DNA of 64,000 nucleotides from NCBI GenBank assembly GCA_030770535.1, contig JASVEC010000016.1, forward strand, positions 744,001 through 808,000. Reading direction: 5' to 3'. The notes under the pieces are model-generated. The model searched no databases, had not been told where the DNA came from, and was given only the letters and a program-made list of their open reading frames with translations. Of the stretch, positions 21,530-32,196 are shown in pieces. Position 1 is the stretch's first letter, and the number at the start of each line of letters is the position of its first letter. Made by a program: the position numbers and the translations under genes. The DNA comes from Batkoa obscura (taxonomy: Eukaryota; Entomophthoromycota; Entomophthoromycetes; Entomophthorales; Batkoaceae).

Positions 21530-24500
21530 TTATAATATTTCTAACTTCCACTTTCCGTTGAGAACGAGGGTAGGTTTGGGTACAATTTGAATTGGATTTC
21601 CATCTTCACCTTTAGATCTCTATACAAAATTAATATACTTTTAACATACAACTACTAAAAATTACCGCTATTAACAATTCTAAATTGCTGGATGGTTCTG
21701 CAGGCTTATAAATCCAATCTAAATCATTATTCAAGTCATTTAATACTTCTTCAAATAACTCTTGTAATTTTCTAGCTTCATCAAATAATGATAAAGTAGT
21801 TAATCCAATTAAGATTAACTTTATGTCAGCTACAAAAATAAATACCTAATATTTATAACTATTATATATTTTACCTTGCATATTATTGGCTCTTTCTACT
21901 AATCGACTTATGGATGCTAGCAAATACTCATACTCAAATACACTACCTTTCTTTCCGCGATTCTTTTTTCTTTCCAATTTTCTTCTACTTTTACCTGTCT
22001 TACTATTATATACAATTAATAAGCATTAAGAATAATAATAGATATATCATAATCTTACGTGCTACCCATAGATTGATTGGTAATATTGGTTGAAGCGTGT
22101 GTATAGACTGTGTAATTGAAAGCTGAAGTAGCATCTGATTGAATTTCTACATTTTCTAACCCAGGGGCATCAAAATCTAATGTATTATTTATTGGATTAA
22201 GTTAATAAGTTAATCATGTAATTTACCTGGAATAGTTGGAGGAGGTAGGTTTTGAAGTTCGTGAACACGTGTTCTCTGTTTACTGAATTGGTCAGACATG
22301 TCATTCAAATCTTCAGTTATTTGTTCAAGGTCTTGATAATAATTAAAAAAGCTTAAGCATTAACTAAATATAACTTACTTGTAATAATTGCTGGTTTGAT
22401 ATCAGTTTCAACGAGATCCTTACGATTAGAAGTCTCAGACTAAAATCGTTAGTAAGTCACAATAATAAATCATAATAAATAAGAATTACATTGATAATTG
22501 CATTAGTCCAAAGATGCCCTTCTAATAAGCAGGCAGTTGCTTCTTCGGGATCCTAACAAGGTTCAGGAAATAAAATAATACTAAAATTTATTACCTTTTT
22601 ATATTTTTCAATAATACTGAATGCTTCAAGGTGTCGATTGTGATGTTTGAGGTAGCCTAAATTAAACAGATAATTAAAAAATTAAAGCATGAAAAAAAGC
22701 ACGTACTGATTAAGTCATCAACCACTTCTAAGACTTGCTCATCGGAATAATTTAGTGCTTTAGTACAAATAAGGGCTTGTTGCCAGTTACCAACTTTCAA
22801 TAAAGATGGTAAAGCATTTTGGTAATCCATAATGGCCAAATAAGCTAACAAAGTAAATAAAGTAGATCTAGTTAAATATTAAATAAAATTTTACCTGTTC
22901 CAGCATCTTGATATTTCTTTGAGCTATGGAGATAGGCAGCAAAAGAAGACATGATAATCTAAATTTTTATTAATTTGGATTTTTACTTAAAGTTAGCATT
23001 ACCTTGTATTGTTCGCTATTTCGTTCATATAATTTCAATGCTTGTTGATATAATGAATGCTCCTTAATAAAACTAAGACATTCTTCAAAATTATCATCTT
23101 TATAAAGGTTAAAACAAAGTATAAAGAAAACACAGTAATAGTTACCTGCTCTTGAAATATTTTGCAATGCTTTATCAAATCTTTTGAGATGTTGATCTAT
23201 CTTGAATTTTTGGTAATTGGGTTCAAGTTTTTTAAGCTCATCTAAGAATGGAAGATATTCTTTAGGATCCTAAAACAATTTAGTATATGAGTGAATTTTA
23301 TGTGGGTTAATTACTTTTTGAGAATGTTTGGCCACCATAATAACCAGACTAAAATCGTACATCCCTAAAGCGACATCATAAAGCTGATCAACATTAGCCA
23401 AAAATATCGCATATTTGAGTGTCTTTTCAGCAAAAGTGGGGTCTTTATCTAGTAATTTATTAGTTCTATTACCATTGCCTATAGCTATAATACCTTTCAA
23501 GTCTTTTAATAGTGAAAGTATAGATTCTAAATCAGCAGGAAGTTGACGTGCATAAGTTGTAATAATGGTTTGTACATATTGTTTTATATCCTTATCTTTC
23601 AAGGCATCACGGACTGCTGCACATATTAAATTAACTTTATTTGGATAAGCAGTTAAATCCTTTAAGTCGCTATTGCCTGAATACTTATACCTTGGGTATT
23701 TTGTATTGATAACATTATCATCTCTTAACGTTGAAACAAATAAATTGAGGTAATCTGGATCATTAACTTGATCAACAAACATTTGCATATCTTGTAAAAG
23801 CGACGTAGGATTTTCATCAAATAATACATTTAAGTCGATTCTATGCTTACGACATTGTATAAAAGCATTGGAATATGATTTGCTGATTGAAATCAGTAAA
23901 GGAAACTAGTGACAAAAAATAAAGTACCTTTGAAGTGATTCTCTAACAGAAGCTAAAACTAAAGCGCGAGGGTTGATAGTTTCTAAATTACCCCTGGGCA
24001 TCTTTGATACAAGTTAAGTTAAGCTTAAGTAAAAAAGATAAAAATTACTTGTAAAATCAAAGAAACATCATGTGGTGCAACTGAAATGATTTTGCTTCCT
24101 CTTTCTAAATTTCTAGAATATGGCTCCAATTCTTTACTCAATTCAGAAGGAGGATTTTCTAAAATTTATTAATAAAAAAAACTTAAAAATGAATAATCTA
24201 TACCATATAAATTAGCATTAATAGGTAAAAATCTTGCTACATGATCACTAGTGGTATATACTAAAAACTCATTATGAATAGCAAAAGAAGTACAATTTGA
24301 ATCAATCAAAATTTGATTTATGTATAATCTATTGCTTGAGCTTAGAGCAGCAACTTTTAACTACCAAAAAGATTAAAAAATAATTCAAGGAACAAAAACT
24401 TATTTACATCGCTATATTCATCGTATTTTACAGCTTGGAACAAAGTACATTTTTCACTTAATCCCAATTCAAATTCTAACTCATTATCCTTTCCTTTAAC

Positions 24501-26289
24501 TTAAAAGTGGCATAAATATAGATTATTAAAAAATATTATTATTAATTACTTCGATAAATTTTTCCATCGTTAAACTGAATTATTGGCTCATTTGAACCTT
24601 CTTGGTGGATTATTTTGATAACCGGTGATGAGCATTCTATTTTATCTACCAATTCAAAATTCTTACTATTTTCACTTATCGAAAATTTAGCAACATAATC
24701 CTTTAAATTCAAAGTGCAGTAACCAAGGGCATATATTTCGTTTTCAGAACTATAACATAATTGTCTATATTTTATGCTATCACTTAAATCTACTTCAGAT
24801 AAGTTACCAACTTTTTTAATTTCAGGTGGGGTAATTTTCTTCTTGCTAATCTCTTCAAATTTAACAACATAAAGATTCTGGTCAAAGTCTAAAACAGCAA
24901 TTCTGTTTCCATGGTCAAAGTTAGAAAATGAAATGTGTTGTATTGAAACTGGAAATTTGGGTTGGAAAGCACTCATTGGCGGAGGTACATTTCTATATCT
25001 GAAAGGAGTTAAGTATAAATCCTTTCCATTAATCACTGCAGTAGTTAATGAATTCTCAATTGACAAATTGTTACTATTTAATACTTCCCAGTCAAAATCA
25101 AGATTTAAAAATTCACTTCCAGCAAAATTGATTGCTATATTTAAAGGAATTTCTGGATGAAATATAAAATGAATATTATTATTATACTCTGGTAAAGGCA
25201 AATCATATTTCAAGTACCAAAAATAATTGTTAACATACCAGAACTGTAAATAAAATTCTGCTGATGCGCCTTCATTTTTTTGTACTAATAGTGCCAAGAT
25301 TGTCGAATCACAATTCCATTTAAGTTCTAATACTCTTTTTACATCAGTAGGAAGTGTGAATTCACCATGTCTTAAGCCATTCTTTTCAAAGAAAACTACT
25401 TGGTATCTATGAGGAAGTCTTTGAGTAGAAGCTATAAGACTGCCTGAAGGCTTCCAAAAGACGTTATGCTCCAATTTGTCAATCAATTCTGTTGAGTTTT
25501 GAAGCATTCCTTCACGATCATATACCTTCATTATTCGAATATTTTTTACATTATCAATCAAAGAACAAACTAAGAAATTCCCATCCCCTCTCCAAGATAA
25601 TCTTGGTTTTAAATCATCATCTTGGGATAAAGTAAAAGTAGAATGATCAACTGTTTCTTTTGCTGCTTGTTTACCAACTGAACCGTGAAATTGGGTTTCC
25701 TTTTTCCCCCATCCTACATTTACATATTCTTCCTGTAGTTCTTCATCCTCATGGATTTGTTTTTCAGATATAACTTCGAAATCTTTAGTCATAATTATTA
25801 GCTTATTTTCGGAAGTATAAGTAGCAAATAACTCCTCATCAGGACTCCATGAAACTACCAATATACCGGGTTCAATTGAGCCTATATTATCAACCTTGAA
25901 ACTTAATAAATATTCAAAAAAATGATTAAATTCTTACATTATCTGGTTCATCTAATTTAATGCTATATATTTCTCCATTGGAAAGAAATAAGCAAATATT
26001 TTCGGTATCAAGTAGAAAATTTAAGCAAATAATTTCAATTTCATCATCGCTTATTACTGGAAAACTAGTGATTTCTTTTACTTCTTCATTTTTCTAATAT
26101 CGTTATTATTTATATTTCTCGACTTATAATAATGTTTACCAAAATAGAATTTATAACACAGGTGTCTTCGTTCACTATACTTGCAACAAAAGTTATTTTG
26201 TTTATTGGATCATAGCATATTTTACTACTCTTTGAACTACTGGTTGATACATGAGCTCTATTTTCGTTTAATAATACTAAACTTTTCAT
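21530..26289 (-). CDS. ELP1: Elongator complex subunit Elp1 (IKAP)
   Basis: Scaffold of the Elongator complex, which places the cm5 group on wobble uridine of tRNAs. The gene is broken by more than a dozen short introns. Exons checked for phase: 26289-26140, 26093-25938, 25894-24550, 24499-24408, 24360-24204, then one from 24158; smaller exons continue to the stop at 21530. Landmarks in order: MKSLVLL start, SWSPDEELFATYT, VGWGKKETQFHGS, RLSWRGDGNFLVC, VFWKPSGSLIAS (WD40 propellers), ERGSKIISV and PRGNLETINPRALVL, then the TPR-like half with YDVALGMYDFSLVIMVAKHSQ and LIKEHSLYQQALKLY, ending GKWKLEIL. The order is unbroken across the whole family. The C-terminal exon limits downstream of 24158 are approximate. 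Confidence 0.93.
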
Positions 26290-26664
26290 TTCGATTCTAT
26301 ATTCTTTCTATTGTTCAAGTAATTTAATAAACAAGTTTTTCAAAAAAAATTAATTTTAATCTTTTTGCAAAAATGGATCAATCAAATAATTTAATTACTT
26401 TAGCTTAACTGCTTATTTTATAAAATTACATTTAGGTTTGTAAAAACTTAAATAAAAGCATTATAATTTACAACTTTAAAAATAATATTAGAATGTTTTA
26501 TTTTTCCGCTTATTTTAACAACTTGGGCAATATTAAATAAAAATACTATTTTATATAGAGATAATTTTTAAATTATTTTTAAATTAAACTGAAACCAACC
26601 TTATTTAAACTTTAAAGTTTTTGAATTAAAAAATATCGATACTTTATAAAAATAATTCAATTAA

Positions 26665-26706
26665 AATAGAATATTTTTAATTAAATACAAAAATACATCC
26701 CCATAT
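26665..26706 (+). mobile_element. truncated MITE-like end, copy 11
   Basis: Only about 40 bases remain. Read on the minus strand they are ATATGGGGATGTATTTTTG then TATTTAA; after that similarity to the family fades. It abuts repeat X exactly at ACAATAT. Confidence 0.5.
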
Positions 26707-27685
26707 TGTAAATTAGCAGAATTTTTAAATTTAATAGAAATTCCCAGATTGAAAAGCCTTTTACTAATATAATCTATATATTGATAATTAATCAAAGTTA
26801 CAATATAGAAATAAATATATATTTCTATAAAACTTCATTGAGAGATATTTACTATTAACTGATTTATAGCCAACATTGCAGATTTTCTATCAAATAAATA
26901 AATTATAGACTAATAAATAACTAGATAAAAAAGGAGTAGTTAGCCTCAAAACTATAATTAACTGTTTTTATATAATGTAAGTGATATAATAGTTTTCGTT
27001 ATTATAGTTACTTACCTTTTAACTATTTATTGACTTAGTTACTAATAACTCGAATAATATTAACATTTAATAACTAGTTTTTATTATCTAATAAACTATT
27101 TACTTATTTAGTAAATATTAAAATTTTTGGATTTTTGTTATCTTTATAAGATAAGCTAAGATTGATCTTAATTTTTTTATTTTCTATAGACTTTATAACT
27201 TTAATTAGAATAATGTCACTTTTTCTAATCTATCAGATACTAGATAATAATATAATTTATTATTATATTTAATAAAATTTAAATATTTTTCAATATTCAA
27301 CATTTCTGTTATTGCTTTTATACTTTTATACTTTTATACTTTTTAAAAATTACATCTTTTTTTTACTACATTTACAAAAATCTCAAATTTCAAAACTAAT
27401 TAATATTTTCTATTTTACTTAGCACTTTAAAGCTATTTCTCCATTGTAAAAAATTTCTAAAATGTTTATCAGCTGTATATTTTTTACAATACTTGGCAAA
27501 AAAATCAAGCTCATTCCATCTGCCTATATACTAATTTTTATAAATTTTTATAAATTTTTTAAATAAAAGCTTTTTAAACATTAAATTAATTAAATAGTCT
27601 CCTATATTTATTCAATTATAACTTAATGTTTCAAATAAACAGTCCAAATAAACTTCATTTATTATTTTATTATTTTATTATTTTA
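26703..27685 (-). repeat. ~1-kb dispersed non-coding repeat, copy X
   Basis: On the minus strand this aligns along almost its whole length with 56000-57313 on the plus strand. Shared words include TAAAGTTATAAAGTCTATAG, GCAATGTTGGCTA, AATCTGGGAATTTCTA and CTGCTAATTTACAATAT. I judge the match to be about three-quarters identical by eye. No coding frame. Confidence 0.75.
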
Positions 27686-27689
27686 CTAT

Positions 27690-28089
27690 TGTGAAATCTG
27701 GTACTCAGGGTTTGGAGTCAAGAACAGCTATTGCTGGGTTGACTACACTATAAGTCGAAAGGTCTTAGTTTATGTAACTAAGATAGACTTGGATTATGAG
27801 GAATAGCACGTAATAGGTTACAAGCTATATAAGACAAATAGAATAGACAATACTAATGTAAAATCTATGTAAAATAATATTAAGAAAACTTAGTGGCTTT
27901 ATTAAATGTTCGAGATATCAGGGATTAATTCAGTTAAAAAGCCTCGAACTATTATACTCTGTAAACTCTTTTATACTCTGAAAAGTATAAGTATCAAAAT
28001 GAGAAGATAATATTCTTTTGGGCGGAACTAGAAATTCTCATAACAAATCAAAATAATTAACCATGGGACTGACGAAGCGATATTTCACA
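27690..28089 (-). repeat. 3' LTR
   Basis: 400 bp, from TGTGAAAT to ATTTCACA, an 8-bp terminal inverted repeat. Identical to the LTR at 34843-35242. Confidence 0.95.
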
Positions 28090-28100
28090 TTTCCCTCCCT
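28090..28100 (-). other. polypurine tract
   Basis: AGGGAGGGAAA on the minus strand directly next to the 3' LTR, the plus-strand primer site of LTR elements. Confidence 0.8.
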
Positions 28101-28186
28101 ATGATTTGATATAGTGAATTTTTATGGCTTACTTACCGAGAACCTATGAGATGGAATTTGACTAGTTACAAATTGTATTCATTGAA

Positions 28187-31100
28187 TCACATTGCTGATT
28201 TGAGAAACTTGGCATGGACTCGGTTATATATAACGCTTGTTCGTTTATGTTTAATTGAATAGCTATCATACAAGTGTTTATGTATGACTTCATATGGTCC
28301 ATCCCATTTCAATGCTAATTTATTTTTTCTAGATTGATTATAGGAAGGGTACAGATGAACGATATCACCTACTTTGAAGACGGCTAGACGAGGAAGTCGA
28401 GAAATATCTTGTCGATACCTCCTTGTTTTCGAGTCTGTCAATGCATTAAAGGCGTCAACTTGGATAGCTATTAATTTTTTTGTTAGCTTAAGCAAGTACA
28501 TGTCAGGACTCATCTCTTCTTGTCTAACCATCAAAGGAGCGAATGATATGGGGAGTCCCGGATGTCTCCCATAAAGCATAACAAAAGGGGATTTTTTGGT
28601 AATACTATGTACTGAATATCTATATGCTAAAATAGCAGAATGTAGATATTCATCCCAAGAGCTAGTTTTATCGAAAGCCAGCTTCCTTAGTATACGTACT
28701 AGTGTACCATTTACTCTCTCAACCATTCCGTTAGTTTCAGGGTGATATGGAGCTGCAGTAGAATGCTTTATGGCCATTAGTCTAGCTAATTTCGGGAGAA
28801 CCAGGTTAACAAAATTGGCAGCGTTATCAGTAAGTATCACCTGAGGGCTTCCATGCCTACAAATAATATCTTCGTATATAAATTTAGATATGTGAAAGGA
28901 AGTCTGATTTGGTATTGCTTTAGCTTCAACCCATTTAGTTAGATGGTCGATAGCTACAACAATAAATTTGTTCCCTCTTACCGAGGAGGCCTCACAGAGA
29001 GGACCTATTACATCTATACTTACCGTGTGAAATGCATGTTTAGGTAAAATAAACTTATAGGCTGTAGCTTTTATTTTACTTTGTTCCCTCTTGCAAACAT
29101 CGCAATTATTTATAAAGTCTTCCAAATCTGGTATCATTGATTCCCAATAGCAGGAGACTTTCATAGTATCGTATGTTTTTTGGAAGGCTGAATGTCCACA
29201 GATTACATCATGGAATTGTTGGCATGCAGATAGTCGTGAAGAAGGCCTAATATATGGAATATATGTTCCCTTAATCTTTTTATACAAGGCATTATCTCTT
29301 ACAATGATATTTTGAGCGTTTTTCTCAAGCCATTGTTTGAGTTCAGGCTGCTGCTGCGGCCATTTATCTTTATTACCCAATAGATTGTACAAATCATCAT
29401 CTATGGGGGTAGCTAGACAAATTCTGGGCAACCTGCTAAGCCCATCTGCATTTTGATGATCTTTACCTGGTTTATATACTATATCAAAACTATACGATTG
29501 TAGTTTTAGAGCCCACCTAGCTAAACGTCCTTCAGGATTAGTGATTGAATACAACCATTTTAGGGAAACATGATCGGTAATAACAGTAAAGTGAGTGCCG
29601 TAGATATACGGTCTAAATGCCTTTATAGCATGAATAATTGCAAGGCATTCTTTCTCTGTTGTAGTGTAGTTCCTTTCGTGTTTCGACAAGGTCCTAGAGG
29701 TATAGGCTATTGGGTGTTCACAATTGTTATCATCGAGTTGACTTAAAACACCTCCAACTGCAGTTAGACTAGCGTCAGTATGTAGTGAGAAGGGCTTTGA
29801 GAAATTTGGAAACATCAATACTGGGGCGTTAAGCAGCTTGTTGCGAAGCTCTTCAAAAGCTTGTTGGTGTTCTTCCTTCCATTGAAACTTGACTTCTTTC
29901 TTTAGTAATTGGAACAGTGGGGTAGCTAAATTCGAAAAGTCTTTTATAAACCTTCGATAATAATTCATTAATCCAAGGAACACTTGTACCTCCCGCATTG
30001 TAGTTGGGGGGAGAAGCTCCTTTACTGCATCTAGTTTATTTGGAATAGGGGCTAGTCCTTTGTCAGAGACTTTATAGCCTAGAAATTCCAGACTAGTTTG
30101 GAAGAATGAACACTTCTTTGGTTTTAACTTTAGATTGGCTTGACGGAGGCGCTCAAATACTGCTTTAAGATGAGTTAAGTGATCTACAAAAGTTCTTGAA
30201 AACACATTCAAGTCATCTAAGTAAATTAATACACACGAAAGTTTAAGGTCACCTAGTGTATTATCCATAAGACGCTGGAATGTAGCGGGAGCGTTCGAAA
30301 GGCCTTGTGGCATCCTAGTTGGTTGAAATAGTCCTTCAGAAGTTATTAAAGCGCACTTTTCTTGGTCTTCTGGATCCATTTCTACCTGCCAGTATCCTGA
30401 GATTAAATCCATTGCTGAAAAGTATTTAGCACCTTGTAATCGGTCAACCGCATCGTCTATTCTGGGTAGAGGGTATACATCTTTCTTTGTGATTTTGTTA
30501 AGCTTTCTATAGTCCATAACTACTCTATTAGTTCCATCTTTTTTCTTAACGATCATAAGGGGGGAGGCCCATGGACTATTTGAAGGAATGATTAAACCTA
30601 GCCTTAAGAGTTTTTGAACTTCTTCTCGTTCTGCTTTGAGTTCAGATTGAGATTTACGATATGCTTTAGTTGCGACGGGTAATGAATCACATGTATATAC
30701 TTTATGTTTAGTATTGCGAGCGCAACCAATATCTTCTTCTGAAGTTGCGAATATGTCTTTATATTCCTCCAGCAATTTATAAAATTGGAGTTGCTCATCT
30801 TGGTTTAGATGGTTAATAGTGTCTTTTTCCACAAAAAGGGCTTGGTTATTTGGGGCCTCTTCGTGAATTTGAAATTCTTCTAGTGTTGCAAATTTACTGA
30901 AAGTATTAATCAAGGCGTTGTTTTCTACGTATATCGTGCCAATCTGTTGGCATCTAGAGATATTGATTTCTTTTTTGGTAATGTTTGCAAGTAATAACTT
31001 GATAGTCTCATTCATGTTGTTGCCTAAAATTCCGGGCATAGTTAGTGGTTCTAATTGTGAGACACCTTCTATACTATATATAGATAAATGGAATTCCTTA

Positions 31101-32020
31101 GGTATCCATAGTGAGATCTCAGTATCTAATACTATCTGTGACTTAGGCGGTATTAATAAGTTCTTAGGAGAAATAACGGGAATTCCAGACTGTTTATATG
31201 CTATCTCCGGATATTGATGAATTACGGATTCTGATCCGCAGAGAGTGACATCAATTAATTTATTGTTGGTCCGATAGTTCATTATACGGCAGCCAGGAGA
31301 TTTATTGTTTATCATATTGATAGATAGGTCTCTTGGTTTATTGTAGTACATTGGGATGGATTGATCTAATATTTTTAAGATATTTTGATCGTACAACAAT
31401 TGACAACCGTGTTTCACAAAGAATTCGGTGCCTAGGAGGAAGTCATAACCTTCACTTTCTAATACTATTGCTGGAAAGGCTAAGGTTAGTTTTCCAAATT
31501 TGATTGGTATTGATGAGTATGCTCCTAGTGCTGTAGTAGTTCCAGTTCCAGCTGTACCAAAGGTGTCTGAGCAATCTATATCTGGTTTAAAGGATAATCG
31601 TTTTACCAGACGACTCGATATGAAATTGATAGGAGCTCCACTATCTAATATGATGCGTACATTCTTTTTATAAATTGACGCATTGATGTAAGTACAATCG
31701 ATGGAGTTAGCTTTGTCATCGAGGTTTACTAAAAGAATCTGTTTATTTGGATTCTGGTATTCTCTAATAATTTTTCTAAATGCAATTGCTAAGTCTGATT
31801 CTCCAGTTAAGATCTTGTCTAGCGGGATTGGGATCGTAACATTGGTTAACCACTGATGCGTGTTATCTAGTTCGCTTTGTGTGAGGGATAGTTTAGATAA
31901 ATCAGATAATTGTGAGATGTAAGGTTTGGAGATCTCGTTCATTGGAATCGAATCAGGAGCATTAATAGAGTTATCAGGTAGCTTGAAAATTCGAGGTGGA
32001 ATGACTTTAGGGATTTCCAC
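28187..32020 (-). CDS. retrotransposon pol polyprotein
   Basis: About 1,277 residues. Aspartic protease (ILDSGAPINFIS near 125), reverse transcriptase with the YLDD active site, RNase H (FSLHTDASLTAVGG), integrase with an HHCC zinc-binding head (ending CDVCKREQS) and catalytic-core pieces SIDVIGPL, ILTDNAANF and YHPETNGMVERVN, then a GPY-type segment (KWDGPYEV). No chromodomain is visible after it. The frame differs from gag and does not open with its own ATG, so expression by the frameshift or read-through known in this family is likely. Confidence 0.93.
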   Translation of the reverse strand: MEIPKVIPPRIFKLPDNSINAPDSIPMNEISKPYISQLSDLSKLSLTQSELDNTHQWLTNVTIPIPLDKILTGESDLAIAFRKIIREYQNPNKQILLVNLDDKANSIDCTYINASIYKKNVRIILDSGAPINFISSRLVKRLSFKPDIDCSDTFGTAGTGTTTALGAYSSIPIKFGKLTLAFPAIVLESEGYDFLLGTEFFVKHGCQLLYDQNILKILDQSIPMYYNKPRDLSINMINNKSPGCRIMNYRTNNKLIDVTLCGSESVIHQYPEIAYKQSGIPVISPKNLLIPPKSQIVLDTEISLWIPKEFHLSIYSIEGVSQLEPLTMPGILGNNMNETIKLLLANITKKEINISRCQQIGTIYVENNALINTFSKFATLEEFQIHEEAPNNQALFVEKDTINHLNQDEQLQFYKLLEEYKDIFATSEEDIGCARNTKHKVYTCDSLPVATKAYRKSQSELKAEREEVQKLLRLGLIIPSNSPWASPLMIVKKKDGTNRVVMDYRKLNKITKKDVYPLPRIDDAVDRLQGAKYFSAMDLISGYWQVEMDPEDQEKCALITSEGLFQPTRMPQGLSNAPATFQRLMDNTLGDLKLSCVLIYLDDLNVFSRTFVDHLTHLKAVFERLRQANLKLKPKKCSFFQTSLEFLGYKVSDKGLAPIPNKLDAVKELLPPTTMREVQVFLGLMNYYRRFIKDFSNLATPLFQLLKKEVKFQWKEEHQQAFEELRNKLLNAPVLMFPNFSKPFSLHTDASLTAVGGVLSQLDDNNCEHPIAYTSRTLSKHERNYTTTEKECLAIIHAIKAFRPYIYGTHFTVITDHVSLKWLYSITNPEGRLARWALKLQSYSFDIVYKPGKDHQNADGLSRLPRICLATPIDDDLYNLLGNKDKWPQQQPELKQWLEKNAQNIIVRDNALYKKIKGTYIPYIRPSSRLSACQQFHDVICGHSAFQKTYDTMKVSCYWESMIPDLEDFINNCDVCKREQSKIKATAYKFILPKHAFHTVSIDVIGPLCEASSVRGNKFIVVAIDHLTKWVEAKAIPNQTSFHISKFIYEDIICRHGSPQVILTDNAANFVNLVLPKLARLMAIKHSTAAPYHPETNGMVERVNGTLVRILRKLAFDKTSSWDEYLHSAILAYRYSVHSITKKSPFVMLYGRHPGLPISFAPLMVRQEEMSPDMYLLKLTKKLIAIQVDAFNALTDSKTRRYRQDISRLPRLAVFKVGDIVHLYPSYNQSRKNKLALKWDGPYEVIHKHLYDSYSIKHKRTSVIYNRVHAKFLKSAM

Positions 32021-32196
32021 AACAGGGACTTTTTTCTTTTTAGGTCTACCACGAATTCGCGAAGGAAGTGCTAGGATGAGGGTAGAGGGGTCAAATTTTG
32101 AAAGCGTATTAACTTTAAGGTCTAATCCAGTGCTTTCATCTGGATCAGGAGGAATTTTTAACTTCGTGGAAGGGGGATCCTCATTTATCCTCCCAC

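Larger units (their letters stand above)
26290..27689. other. intergenic region, mostly ~1-kb repeat X
   Basis: Between Elp1 and the retrotransposon. Contains a truncated MITE-like end (26665-26706) and repeat X (26703-27685). No gene seen. Confidence 0.5.

Noticed and set aside
30918-31217. Plus-strand frame inside the retrotransposon
   Set aside because: Opposite strand to pol, with no recognisable domain.
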